Part shown: piece after piece, positions 26,238 to 34,109 of the stretch
How the letters are laid out: every line of letters begins with the position of its first letter
Numbering within the stretch: position 1 is the stretch's first letter
Assembly: GCF_900537085.1 (NCBI RefSeq)
Contig: NZ_UNRE01000009.1
Span: 129,001-193,000, forward strand
DNA: 64,000 nt
From: Agarivorans sp. Alg241-V36
GTDB taxonomy: Bacteria; Pseudomonadota; Gammaproteobacteria; Enterobacterales; Celerinatantimonadaceae
Direction: 5' to 3'
Notes under the pieces: generated by a model
The model's database searches: none
Seen by the model: the letters and a program-made list of their open reading frames with translations, nothing else
What the model was told of the DNA's origin: nothing
Made by a program: the position numbers and the translations under genes

Positions 26238-26275
26238 AATTATTGCTTATAGATTGAATTTTATAAGCAATAATT
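26238..26275. repeat. 13-bp perfect inverted repeat downstream of the ABC ATPase gene
   Basis: AATTATTGCTTAT and ATAAGCAATAATT pair over a 12-base loop, 35 bases past the ATPase stop. There is no T run, so it may be a transcript-end structure or an operator for the downstream leuA region. Confidence 0.5.
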
Positions 26276-26368
26276 GCTTACCAATAAACAAACAAAGCAA
26301 TATTCGCAAACACTCTCCCCCCGATACTACTTACACTTTATCTATATTCACTAGCTGAGATAAACACT

Positions 26369-26434
26369 ATGACTTTTCCGCTGCGACTAAGCCACAGTCA
26401 GCGCATTAACTCGCCAAGCGCTGGCTGCAAATAG
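26369..26434 (+). promoter_or_regulatory. candidate leader ORF and stem-loop before leuA
   Basis: A 21-codon ORF (starts MTFPLRLSH) includes two Leu codons (CTG, CTA) near its start. It overlaps a 10-bp stem formed by CAGTCAGCGC (26395-26404) and GCGCTGGCTG (26418-26427). This resembles a transcription-attenuation leader as in enteric leu operons, but there are only two Leu codons and no clean T run, so the case is weak. Confidence 0.3.
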
Positions 26435-26472
26435 GCCTTTCTTACTCTTTAACTCTTATCAAGGATGTCGCA

Positions 26473-28152
26473 ATGTCTCAGTTTAATCACAATAAATACT
26501 CTTCGTTTAAGCCCGTTGTCTTAGCAGATCGCCAGTGGCCAAATAACAGCATTGATCAAGCACCCCATTGGTGTAGCGTAGATTTGCGCGATGGTAACCA
26601 AGCGCTAATCGAGCCGATGTCGGTAGAACAAAAGCAACGTTTGTTTGCACTATTGATCAAACTTGGTTTTAAAGAGATTGAAGTAGGCTTTCCAGCAGCT
26701 TCCACCACTGACTATGACTTTGTGCGTTGGTTAATTGAAACTAATCAAATTCCTGATGATGTGTCGATTCAAGTATTAACTCAAGCGCGACCAGCCTTGA
26801 TCTCTCGTACTTTTGAGGCTTTAAAAGGCGCTAAAAATGCCATTGTGCATTTATACAATTCCACCTCTAAGGTGCAGCGCGATAAGGTATTTAAACTAGA
26901 TAAAGCCGGCATTATAGACATTGCCGTGCAAGGCGCTAAAGAATTGCAAAAGCACGCGGACCGTTACCCGCAAACTAATTGGCAATTCCAATACTCTCCC
27001 GAGAGCTTTACCGGCACAGAATTAGACTTTGCAGTAGATATTTGTAATGCAGTTGTTGCCGAGTGGCGCCCTAAAGCACAGCAGAAAATCATCCTTAACT
27101 TGCCCGCCACGGTGGAGATGTCGACACCAAATGTATATGCCGACCAAATAGAGTGGTTTATTCAGCATATTGCTCATCGCCAAGACATTACTATTAGTCA
27201 ACATACCCACAATGACCGAGGTTGTGGCATAGCCGCTGCTGAGCTAGGCCAATTGGCTGGAGCCGACCGTGTAGAAGGCACCTTGCTAGGCAATGGTGAA
27301 CGCACCGGCAACATGGACATTGTTACCATGGCAATGAACCTGTACAGCCAAGGTGTCGATCCAAAATTGGATTTAGCCGACATTGACGAAATTGTACAAG
27401 TAGTGAAGTTTTGCACCCAATTGCCGGTTCACCCGCGTCATCCTTATGTGGGCGAACTTGTGTTTACCGCTTTCTCGGGCAGCCATCAAGACGCGATTAA
27501 GAAATGTTTAGATATTCAACAAGCCGATCAGCACTGGGATGTAGCCTACTTACCGATAGACCCGGCTGATTTAGGCCGCGATTATCAAGAAGTGATCCGC
27601 ATTAACAGCCAATCAGGTAAGGGCGGCATCGCCTATATCCTTGATAAGGACTACGGCATCCAATTACCTCGTTGGGCCTTGATTGAATTTAGCGCAATAG
27701 TCCAAGCAGATGCAGAGCAAAGCGGCGAAGAGATTAGCCCCGGAAAAATTTGGTCACTATTCCAAAGCCACTATTTGGATCAGCCTCAAGGTTATCAATT
27801 AGCTAACTACCAAGTTAACTACCAACAGCAAGAGCAAATTCAAGTGCTTATTGAGCGCCAACAACAATCTTGTGACATTCAAGCCAGTGGTAACGGCGCA
27901 TTAGCCGCATTTGTGGTGGGCTTAGAGGCAGAGTTTGATCAGCAAATAGAAGTCCTTGATTATAACGAACATGCCTTAAGTAAAGGTGCGGAAGCAGAAG
28001 CGGTGTGTTACATAGAGGCCAAAATTGCTGGCAAACGCTACTTAGGTGTCGCCATTGATAAAGACATATTAACCGCCAGCCTTAAAGCAGTATTGTGCGC
28101 AGTTAATCAGCAGCTGATTACTCAAGAGCAAAGCCACGCTCAACCAGCCTAA
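26473..28152 (+). CDS. leuA: 2-isopropylmalate synthase (long, type 2 LeuA)
   Basis: LeuA condenses acetyl-CoA with 2-oxoisovalerate, the first step of leucine synthesis. The 559-residue product is the longer form found in Pseudomonas and others. The TIM barrel has DLRDGNQALIEPM, EVGFPAAS, the metal-binding HTHNDRGCG, and GNGERTGNMDIV. The C-terminal part (about 430-550) is the regulatory domain for leucine feedback. It stands alone, without leuB, leuC or leuD nearby. The ATG at 26473 follows aaggatgtcgca. Confidence 0.93.
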   Translation: MSQFNHNKYSSFKPVVLADRQWPNNSIDQAPHWCSVDLRDGNQALIEPMSVEQKQRLFALLIKLGFKEIEVGFPAASTTDYDFVRWLIETNQIPDDVSIQVLTQARPALISRTFEALKGAKNAIVHLYNSTSKVQRDKVFKLDKAGIIDIAVQGAKELQKHADRYPQTNWQFQYSPESFTGTELDFAVDICNAVVAEWRPKAQQKIILNLPATVEMSTPNVYADQIEWFIQHIAHRQDITISQHTHNDRGCGIAAAELGQLAGADRVEGTLLGNGERTGNMDIVTMAMNLYSQGVDPKLDLADIDEIVQVVKFCTQLPVHPRHPYVGELVFTAFSGSHQDAIKKCLDIQQADQHWDVAYLPIDPADLGRDYQEVIRINSQSGKGGIAYILDKDYGIQLPRWALIEFSAIVQADAEQSGEEISPGKIWSLFQSHYLDQPQGYQLANYQVNYQQQEQIQVLIERQQQSCDIQASGNGALAAFVVGLEAEFDQQIEVLDYNEHALSKGAEAEAVCYIEAKIAGKRYLGVAIDKDILTASLKAVLCAVNQQLITQEQSHAQPA

Positions 28153-28158
28153 ACGATA

Positions 28159-28184
28159 ACTCGCGTAGCCTATGCTACGCGAGT
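28159..28184. repeat. strong hairpin between convergent leuA and slyD-like genes
   Basis: ACTCGCGTAGC, loop CTAT, GCTACGCGAGT: perfect 11-bp stem. The T run is weak on both strands, so it may stop transcription with help or protect 3' ends. Confidence 0.65.
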
Positions 28185-28190
28185 GAATTG

Positions 28191-28670
28191 TTAGTGTTGA
28201 TGGCCACCAGCACCGTGGGCATGGCCATGAGAGAGCTCTTCTTCACTGGCGGCACGCACTTCCACTAGCTTAATCGCAAAGTCTAAGTGTTTGCCTGCAT
28301 AAGGGTGATTAGTATCGATAGTGGCCATAAACTTGCCCACTTTAACTACCGTAACCTGACGTGGCCCTTGCTCGGTTTGCACCACAGCTGGCATGCCTGC
28401 TTTCCAGCTTTTAGCGCCCTGTAAGTGCTTAACAGAAACGCGCTCTACTGCGTCTTCATTACGCTCGCCGTAGCCATTTTCGGGGGTTAAACTCAAGGCG
28501 ACTTCAGCGCCGGCCTCTTTACCTTCTAAGCCTTCTTCAATGGCAGGGATCATCGATTTATGCCCGTGAAGATAAGCCACCGCATCTCCCTTGGTGCTTT
28601 CTAATAACTCACCGTCAGTTTCATGTAAGGTATACTCAAACCGAACCACGGTATCTTTAGCAACTTTCAT
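28191..28670 (-). CDS. SlyD-like FKBP-type peptidyl-prolyl isomerase
   Basis: A 159-residue cytoplasmic folding helper with an FKBP domain interrupted by an insert-in-flap. The start MKVAKDTVVRFEYTLHETDG and the SlyD-type YLHGHKSMIPAIEEGLEG are clear. The C-terminus is His-rich (SHGHAHGAGGHQH), shorter than the E. coli SlyD tail but able to bind Ni, Co or Zn. It converges with leuA. Confidence 0.9.
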   Translation of the reverse strand: MKVAKDTVVRFEYTLHETDGELLESTKGDAVAYLHGHKSMIPAIEEGLEGKEAGAEVALSLTPENGYGERNEDAVERVSVKHLQGAKSWKAGMPAVVQTEQGPRQVTVVKVGKFMATIDTNHPYAGKHLDFAIKLVEVRAASEEELSHGHAHGAGGHQH

Positions 28671-28760
28671 AATTAGTTCTCAAATTAAACGTTGCCACAC
28701 TACAACAAAACGCAGTGGATTTGCCAAGCATTAACTCTGTAGAGTTTTCAGCTCTAGCAT

Positions 28761-28952
28761 TCAGTCCAAACACTGCACAATACAGCTTTCCGAGACTGTT
28801 GCTAATGACTCTTTAGCAAGTTGTTGATTGTCGCGCAGCTTTGTGGAAACGTTTACATCCAATTCCGACTTAGGCAGGGAATTTCTTCTATTGCGACGCC
28901 TTCTACTGGGTAGTAATGACAATTCCATGTCTTTAGCTTGATTGGCTAACAT
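28761..28952 (-). CDS. hypothetical small basic protein
   Basis: A 63-residue ORF with a GGGAG ribosome site six bases before the ATG. It has an Arg/Asn-rich stretch (PSRRRRNRRNSLPK) and a polar, helical C-terminal half with one late Cys pair region (CIVQC). I recognise no family. The good ribosome site supports translation; no conservation check is possible here. Confidence 0.4.
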   Translation of the reverse strand: MLANQAKDMELSLLPSRRRRNRRNSLPKSELDVNVSTKLRDNQQLAKESLATVSESCIVQCLD

Positions 28953-29214
28953 TGTGTGCTCCCTGCAATTGGCTTTTTAATTATTTTTTGAGATGTTAAA
29001 CAATCAGCCTAGACGAACTTTAAGGCATCTTCACCTCGACCTTAGTCTTATTTACATTTTTCTTGCAAAGCTTTTTAGGCACTTAGTAACTAATTCATTT
29101 TTTACATATCAGCAATAACCGAAACTTGCTTGCGAGGGGCCTTGAAAAGCTTATCATAGACTTTTAACGCTGCAATATTAATCAACAAGGAGGTTGAAAA
29201 TTAGGAGATAGCCG

Positions 29215-29646
29215 ATGAGTATCGACAACGTAGTACCCTACCCGTCCAATCAAGCCCCGTCTAATGCATCGCAAGCATTAATGGAACATTTGTTCTCTCT
29301 ACGCAGCTTGCCACAACAGCAACACATTGATGAACTAGCCAGCATAAGCTTGAGCATTGGCTCACTAGATCAGCTAAACCAACTCTCCGTGCTAAGAGAA
29401 ACCGCAGAGCGCCAACAGCTTTTTGAGCACTTTGAAGCGAGCTCTTGGTTTGTGCAAGAGGGAGGCGATTACTTGTACCGCCCAGAGTTGCTGCGTTCGG
29501 CTCCGCTCACCAAGGTGGTGCTGCTGCTAAAAGAGACCCTAACCTATCGCAACTGGAATGACCTACTTCGCTTAGCCCACCCGCATTACCTATCTCAATT
29601 GCTAGAGCGATTAAGAGACTTTGCTGAGCTTAAACAACCAGCCTAG
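29215..29646 (+). CDS. hypothetical protein of unknown function
   Basis: A 143-residue protein, all soluble and probably helical. A low-complexity N-terminal stretch (VVPYPSNQAPSNASQAL) leads into Leu-rich helices (ELASISLSIGSLDQLNQL, TKVVLLLKETLTYRNW) and a C-terminal helix. The ribosome site ggaga precedes the ATG by seven bases. No motif I know. It converges on the cbiX-like gene across a gap with tandem repeats. Confidence 0.55.
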   Translation: MSIDNVVPYPSNQAPSNASQALMEHLFSLRSLPQQQHIDELASISLSIGSLDQLNQLSVLRETAERQQLFEHFEASSWFVQEGGDYLYRPELLRSAPLTKVVLLLKETLTYRNWNDLLRLAHPHYLSQLLERLRDFAELKQPA

Positions 29647-29700
29647 GCCAGCTAGACGTGTTATGCCAACAAACAAGCCAGGCACAACAGCTGGGCTACA

Positions 29701-29729
29701 TTGCCACAGCTAAATAGAGACTGTGGCAA
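29701..29729. repeat. 9-bp hairpin after hypothetical gene
   Basis: TTGCCACAG and CTGTGGCAA pair across an 11-base loop, with no T run. It lies 55 bases past the hypothetical gene and 28 bases before the duplicated block. Confidence 0.5.
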
Positions 29730-29757
29730 ACCGCCCCGCCAAGCTTCGAAGGCCAAG

Positions 29758-29921
29758 TAGAGCGACTAGCTAACCACAACCCTGTTTGTAACAACTACAG
29801 TGCTTGGCCAATTAACTCGGCCAAATCATCAAAGCCACCTAGAGCGACTAGCTAACAACAACTCTGTTTATATCAACTACAGCGCTTGGCCAATAAATTC
29901 GGCCAAACCATCAAAGCCACC
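29758..29921 (-). repeat. two tandem 82-bp copies, the second including the 3' end of the cbiX-like gene
   Basis: Copy A is 29758-29839 and copy B 29840-29921; they are about 90% identical with exactly 82 bases of period. Copy B contains the last 14 or 15 codons and stop of the cbiX-like gene (29877) and 37 bases beyond; copy A repeats the coding tail as an untranslated relic with the same reading (GG-F-D-D-L-A-E-L-I-G-Q-A-L and stop). Confidence 0.85.
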
Positions 29922-30230
29922 TAGATGCGGCAACAGCTCTATGTTTAGGTCGGGGTGCTCGTTAGTGGCTTGCTCAATAATGCGTGGCAAGTCATTCACC
30001 ACATGGGTTCCAGCGGCTAAAAAATGCGGATACAAAGTAATTTGCTTCGCGCCAGCCTGGTAACAGCGCTCTATTTGCTGGGGAATAGTCGGCTCAACCA
30101 ACTCCAAAAAAGCGGCATGTACTTGAGAGTAATGACTTAGCTTTTCAGCCAATTGCTTGGCAAGCTCAACCACTTCTTGATTTGATTGAGGACGGCGGCT
30201 TCCATGTGCCACGACCAATAAGGCTTTCAT
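29877..30230 (-). CDS. CbiX-type sirohydrochlorin chelatase-like protein
   Basis: A 117-residue short form of the CbiX/SirB family of chelatases, which insert cobalt or iron into sirohydrochlorin. The start MKALLVVAHGSRRPQSNQEV has the conserved HGSR with the metal-binding His; a second is in YPHFLAAGTHV. Functional enzymes of this short type work as dimers. It stands alone here; no cobalamin or sirohaem genes are adjacent. Its 3' end has been tandemly duplicated. Confidence 0.87.
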   Translation of the reverse strand: MKALLVVAHGSRRPQSNQEVVELAKQLAEKLSHYSQVHAAFLELVEPTIPQQIERCYQAGAKQITLYPHFLAAGTHVVNDLPRIIEQATNEHPDLNIELLPHLGGFDGLAEFIGQAL

Positions 30231-30336
30231 ACACTTCCTAAAGGTTACAAGATGAGTTCAATTCAAACGTTAGGTAATTGAATTGGTATTGAAGCTATCT
30301 TACTGAAAGTGTCTAGAGATGGGAAAGGGGATATTG

Positions 30337-30372
30337 AAGAAAAACCAGCCCTCAGAGAAGAGGGCTGGTTTT
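30337..30372 (-). terminator. terminator after hup gene
   Basis: AAAACCAGCCCTC and GAGGGCTGGTTTT form a perfect 13-bp stem with a 6-base loop, followed on the minus strand by T's. Confidence 0.92.
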
Positions 30373-30379
30373 AAAGAAA

Positions 30380-30652
30380 CTATTTAACAGCGTCTTTTAA
30401 TGCTTTACCAGCTACAAAGGCAGGTACATTGGCTGCTGCAATTTGAATCTCAGCGCCAGTCTGAGGATTGCGACCAGTGCGCGCTGCACGATGATTAACT
30501 TTGAATGTACCAAAGCCGATTAGCTGAACTTGGTCGCCTTCTTTAAGCGCGTCAGTTACTGCACCTAAAGTTGTTTCTAGTGCTAGTTTAGCTTGAGCTT
30601 TAGATAGGTCAGCTTTTTCAGCAATAGCATCAATTAGTTCAGTTTTGTTCAT
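30380..30652 (-). CDS. hupA: DNA-binding protein HU, alpha type
   Basis: HU is an abundant nucleoid protein that bends DNA as a dimer. The 90-residue sequence is a textbook [22 protein letters not shown], the DNA-binding arm [20 protein letters not shown] and the C-terminal [12 protein letters not shown]. The upstream yjaG gene on the same strand is the usual neighbour of hupA, which supports the alpha name over beta. Confidence 0.96.
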   Translation of the reverse strand: MNKTELIDAIAEKADLSKAQAKLALETTLGAVTDALKEGDQVQLIGFGTFKVNHRAARTGRNPQTGAEIQIAAANVPAFVAGKALKDAVK

Positions 30653-30816
30653 AATGTCTAAATCCTTTATGTTCGTTTTAAATAATCCAGCTTCACTTTA
30701 AGAGAAAAAAAAACGCTTCGCAAAGAGTTTTTCCCCTTTAGAGCCTTGTTTGGCGGGGCTTTAACCAATTTATGCGTAAACAGTCACAAAAACACCGTTA
30801 AAAAGAGGATTATTCC

Positions 30817-31404
30817 TTAGCCATTGTCTTCTAGGCAGATCCCTAAATTGCTCACACCTTGGTTAATAGCCAGCGTTTTCAAGGCCTGCATAGACGCTTT
30901 GCCTAGTTCAAGTTGCTCAATTAGGTCAAGTAATTCACTCTGAAAAGCCAACTCTTGTATCACTAAATCTTGCGCTAAGAACTCTTGTTCTTTTTGTTCT
31001 CCAAATTGCAGCTCTAACAAGCTTAAAACACTAGCTAATGAAGTTTGACTAGCTTGTTCAGCTTCTTGACCAGTTGGTTCAAGTAAAGCGTTAAAGAGGC
31101 ACTCCACTACCACACAACAATCTAAGGCAGGATAAACCCCATACATGTCGTAACTTTGTGGGTCGGGGATTAAACTATCAAAACGCTCACGCTGTGCGGA
31201 AAAGTTAATTTTAGTTTTAGGGTGAAGTGCGCTTTCCCAAAATAGATTAAGCAATTTGTTAAAATCTGCGTCGTGCTCTAAGTTCACGGCCTGACAGAAT
31301 AATAGGTAGTTGGGTGCCATTCGCTGGCACAAAGCTAAACAGTATAGCGATTGCTGCTTACTACTTAGCTGAGCTAAACGGTCGATATCACAAGGGGTAA
31401 GCAT
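30817..31404 (-). CDS. yjaG: YjaG-family protein (DUF416)
   Basis: A 195-residue cytoplasmic protein of DUF416, with ALCQRMAPNYLLFCQAV near the N-terminus, the conserved LNLFWESAL, and PDPQSYDMYGVYPALDCCVV in the middle. Function is unknown. The frame opens upstream with TTG, but ATG at 31404 has GGAG seven bases before it. It sits just upstream of hupA, as in enterics. Confidence 0.87.
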   Translation of the reverse strand: MLTPCDIDRLAQLSSKQQSLYCLALCQRMAPNYLLFCQAVNLEHDADFNKLLNLFWESALHPKTKINFSAQRERFDSLIPDPQSYDMYGVYPALDCCVVVECLFNALLEPTGQEAEQASQTSLASVLSLLELQFGEQKEQEFLAQDLVIQELAFQSELLDLIEQLELGKASMQALKTLAINQGVSNLGICLEDNG

Positions 31405-31519
31405 GGTTTGCTCCGCACTCAATAAAACGATTAAGATAATCAGGGCTAATTTGCTATGCAGCTTAACACCAGCATGCTCGCTTAGCGAAGTTTAGTCTTA
31501 ATCAATCATAAGGCGATCT

Positions 31520-32452
31520 ATGCAAATAACCGTTGTAACTCCACACGCTGAACGCTACGTAGATACCTTAAGGCCACGTTTTCCCCTTTGCCAATGGGTC
31601 TATGCCGAAGAGGCGCATAAACTAGAATCGAGCGGTTTAGCTAGCGAAGTGCTATTAGCCACACCTAGCGAAGCAGCTAAAATCATTTTGCAGATGCCAA
31701 ACTTACAATGGTTGCACTCTAGCTTTGCCGGTGTCGACGCGCTATTACAAGCTCATCTACCTAAACACTACTTGCTTACCAACAGCAGAGGTGTATTTGG
31801 CCCCTTGATGAGCGAGTATGTATTTTCTTACCTACTTGCCCACGCTCAGCAGCACGATGTTTACCAAGCCCAACAGCAGCAAGGCTTATGGCAGCCGCAA
31901 ACCGGCCAAAGCTTGCAAGGAGAAACGTTTTGCTGTGTCGGCAGCGGCAATATTAGCCAGCATCTAGCTAAAACTGCCGTTCATTTTGGCATGCGACCAG
32001 TAGCCTTAAGTCATAGCGGCAACGCTAAAGCGCCTTTTAGCCAAGTAGCCAGCTTTGAGCAGCACCAACAGCTATGCTCCAGTGCCAAGGCGGTGGTGGC
32101 TGTATTGCCTAACACGCCTAATACTCGGGGCTTATTAAGCACTGATTTTTTTGCCAGCTTAGCCGACGAGGTGCTGTTCTTTAATGTTGGACGTGGCGAC
32201 ACTTTAGACCAAGATGCATTACTTCGCTTTTTACAGGCAAAGCCCATGGCTAAAGCTATTTTAGATGTTACAAGCCCAGAACCCTTGCCAAGTGTCCATC
32301 CTCTCTGGTCACAGAGTAACTGTATTATTACTCCTCATATCGCCGCACCTAGTCGCATGAGCGATATCATTGAATTATTTGCGAGCAAGCTGGAACATTA
32401 TTTAGCTGGGGAAGAGTTAACTGACAGGGTTGATTTTACAAAGGGGTATTAA
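31520..32452 (+). CDS. D-2-hydroxyacid dehydrogenase (GhrA-like)
   Basis: A 310-residue NAD(P)-dependent reductase of the D-isomer family. The Rossmann loop FCCVGSGNISQHLAKTAVHF, the substrate Arg region NVGRGDTLDQDALLRFL, the catalytic Glu in DVTSPEPLPSVHPLW and the catalytic His in ITPHIAAPS are all present. Closest in shape to glyoxylate/hydroxypyruvate reductase A. Physiological substrate cannot be fixed from sequence. Confidence 0.85.
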   Translation: MQITVVTPHAERYVDTLRPRFPLCQWVYAEEAHKLESSGLASEVLLATPSEAAKIILQMPNLQWLHSSFAGVDALLQAHLPKHYLLTNSRGVFGPLMSEYVFSYLLAHAQQHDVYQAQQQQGLWQPQTGQSLQGETFCCVGSGNISQHLAKTAVHFGMRPVALSHSGNAKAPFSQVASFEQHQQLCSSAKAVVAVLPNTPNTRGLLSTDFFASLADEVLFFNVGRGDTLDQDALLRFLQAKPMAKAILDVTSPEPLPSVHPLWSQSNCIITPHIAAPSRMSDIIELFASKLEHYLAGEELTDRVDFTKGY

Positions 32453-32498
32453 CAAGGAATGTTGTTTAGGCAGCGAAGACTCGCTGCCTTGTAACGAT

Positions 32499-32735
32499 TT
32501 AAGAGTCACCTTCAAAGGCAATTTGCTTTTCTAAATCAAAAGCTGCAAACGCACGGTCTCCCAAAGAGTTAAGTACTTTTACCTCTCCATCGAGAATGGC
32601 GATAATTATTTTACCTGCTTTGTCTTCATTAGGAATAATCACTCGGCCTTTGCTACTTTGGCTTAGCCCCGACAATACCTGTTGTTGTAACAACAGCGGG
32701 TTATCCTCATTGTAATAAAGCATGGTTACTTTCAT
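32499..32735 (-). CDS. TIGR02922-type small protein
   Basis: A 78-residue protein starting MKVTMLYYNEDNPLLLQQQV with a conserved GRVIIPNEDKAGKIIIAILD, then GEVKVLNSLGDRA. I recall this pattern from TIGR02922, found in Shewanella, Colwellia and relatives; function unknown. A taggg ribosome site precedes the ATG. Confidence 0.7.
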   Translation of the reverse strand: MKVTMLYYNEDNPLLLQQQVLSGLSQSSKGRVIIPNEDKAGKIIIAILDGEVKVLNSLGDRAFAAFDLEKQIAFEGDS

Positions 32736-32798
32736 AGTAGGTCCCTAACTCTTAGCCATTCACGCAACAATAGCAACAAATAAACTAACAAATAGCAA

Positions 32799-32881
32799 CT
32801 TTGGCCTAGCCAAAGCTCTGCTTCCTCTGTACTAAGTAGAGGACGCTATTGAACAATTGCCTTTAAAAACAGATTGTTCAA
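32799..32881. repeat. three consecutive inverted repeats between divergent genes
   Basis: CTTTGGC-CTA-GCCAAAG (32799-32815), CCTCT/AGAGG (32824-32842) and TTGAACAAT/ATTGTTCAA (32849-32881, loop 15). They lie in a 256-base gap between the TIGR02922 and DUF4177 genes. They could form a structured untranslated RNA or operator sites; no T run marks a terminator. Confidence 0.4.
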
Positions 32882-32991
32882 AACAACATCCCTTATTTAA
32901 CATTAGCATAGCATCTACTTAGTGGTTAATGATGGTTTTGCTTTTAAGCATAGCTTATAGTCGCATTTAAGGTTAAATGAAGAGAGATATT

Positions 32992-33204
32992 ATGGCTTAT
33001 AAAGAGTACAAAGTTTTAGCAATTACCGAAGGCGCTTTAGGCACCTTATTTTTGGGCGCATCGGGCATGCCCTTACAAAAAGTAGAAGCTACCTTAAATA
33101 AAGAAGCCGCCAATGGTTGGCAGTTAGTATTTCAAGTTATTGAGAATCGTCGCTTCTGGCTTTTTTGGAGCCGCGAGACAGTGATTGTCACCTTAGGGCG
33201 CTAA
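32992..33204 (+). CDS. DUF4177 protein
   Basis: A 70-residue small protein, MAYKEYKVLAITEGALGTLF at the start, then LQKVEATLNKEAANGWQLVF and VIENRRFWLFWSRETVIVTL. The E-x-x-L-N-x-x-A-x-x-G-W-x-L pattern marks DUF4177, of unknown function. A second in-frame ATG (32977) gives five extra residues; the later start has gagagat upstream. The next gene begins three bases after its stop, so they are an operon. Confidence 0.78.
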   Translation: MAYKEYKVLAITEGALGTLFLGASGMPLQKVEATLNKEAANGWQLVFQVIENRRFWLFWSRETVIVTLGR

Positions 33205-33206
33205 AC

Positions 33207-33590
33207 ATGTTAAACCGCGAGCAGGTCGAACTACAACAAGAGCAATTGCGAGAGCAAGTTGCTGAGTTGCCTCAAGAGCAGCGTCAGCGCTTTTACCAGC
33301 ACTGGCAAAAGCAGGTAAAAGATCCCGACAGCTACGCGGTACTTAACTATTTGTTATTGGCAGGTTTGCATCACTTTTATTTAGGAAAATGGCAACGTGG
33401 AGCGATCAACTTGTTGGTATCGCTAGTTGCTATCTTACTCATCACCTTAGGAATTTGGTTTGTGGGAATGGGTTTATTGGCAGCAATAACCCTGGTCGAA
33501 CTGCCTGCTCTATTTCGCTCAGAGTTAGTGGTACTAGACCATAACAACAAGCGAATGCAGCAATTGTTAGAGCAGGTTAAATCGACTTAG
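33207..33590 (+). CDS. TM2-domain-like small membrane protein
   Basis: A 127-residue protein: a polar, Gln/Glu-rich N-terminal helix (about 1-45), then two membrane spans. The first span begins with NYLLLAGLHHFYLGKWQRG, which matches the TM2 motif (G-x-H-x-F-Y-L-G), and a second hydrophobic stretch (INLLVSLVAILLITLGIWFV) follows. It is co-transcribed with the DUF4177 gene. The stop overlaps that of a small minus-strand gene. Confidence 0.8.
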   Translation: MLNREQVELQQEQLREQVAELPQEQRQRFYQHWQKQVKDPDSYAVLNYLLLAGLHHFYLGKWQRGAINLLVSLVAILLITLGIWFVGMGLLAAITLVELPALFRSELVVLDHNNKRMQQLLEQVKST

Positions 33591-33754
33591 TCTTTTGGCC
33601 CTTTTACTAGCCACAATAAAAACCCAACTAAGGGCAACAAGCAGATCAAAAATACCCATAAATACTTACGCCCTACTTCGGCGCTACTTTTTAAGATTTT
33701 TACGATGGCAAATACATCACAGACTAAAATGCTGATAGCTAATAGTAACGACAT
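33587..33754 (-). CDS. PLDc_N-domain micro-protein
   Basis: A 55-residue two-span membrane protein, too short for many gene finders. The first half (MSLLLAISILVCDVFAIVKI) and second (YLWVFLICLLPLVGFLLWLV, then KGPKD) are separated by a polar loop, the standard PLDc_N (phospholipase D nuclease N-terminal) fold used by many short membrane proteins. An AAGGAG ribosome site lies five bases before the ATG. Its stop codon overlaps the end of the TM2-like gene on the other strand (convergent). Confidence 0.72.
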   Translation of the reverse strand: MSLLLAISILVCDVFAIVKILKSSAEVGRKYLWVFLICLLPLVGFLLWLVKGPKD

Positions 33755-33778
33755 GCTGACTCCTTGTTGAAATTGCGC

Positions 33779-34099
33779 TTATTCTAAATCAATTTTACGG
33801 CGCAAGTTGAAAAGAATTTGCTGACGTTGCTGCGCCGCTTGGTCGTCAGGTTGCATGCTCAATTTTTGCGTCACCATCTCAAGCTCAAAATACAGCCAGC
33901 TTCTTACAAAAACGCCGTATCGCGTATCTAAGCCAAAAGCGATTAAACGGGCGTAATCTTGCGCAGGTGGATCTTGATAAAGGCCTTCTCGAGACTCCAC
34001 CAGCACCTCACCTAAATACTCTTGAGATACCCCATTACAAGCATAAGCAGAATATATGCTGCTAAAGAAAATCAGGATGCCTAATATCAGTGATTTCAC
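33779..34099 (-). CDS. secreted protein of unknown function
   Basis: A 106-residue precursor with a signal peptide (MKSLILGILIFFSSIYSAYA) and a first mature residue near the Cys at about 21; the rest is helical and polar, with VRSWLYFELEMVTQ and a Gln-rich region. I recognise no family. It lies 10 bases downstream of a TauE-type exporter gene on the same strand, so the two are co-transcribed. Confidence 0.55.
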   Translation of the reverse strand: MKSLILGILIFFSSIYSAYACNGVSQEYLGEVLVESREGLYQDPPAQDYARLIAFGLDTRYGVFVRSWLYFELEMVTQKLSMQPDDQAAQQRQQILFNLRRKIDLE

Positions 34100-34109
34100 A
34101 AGTACACTC

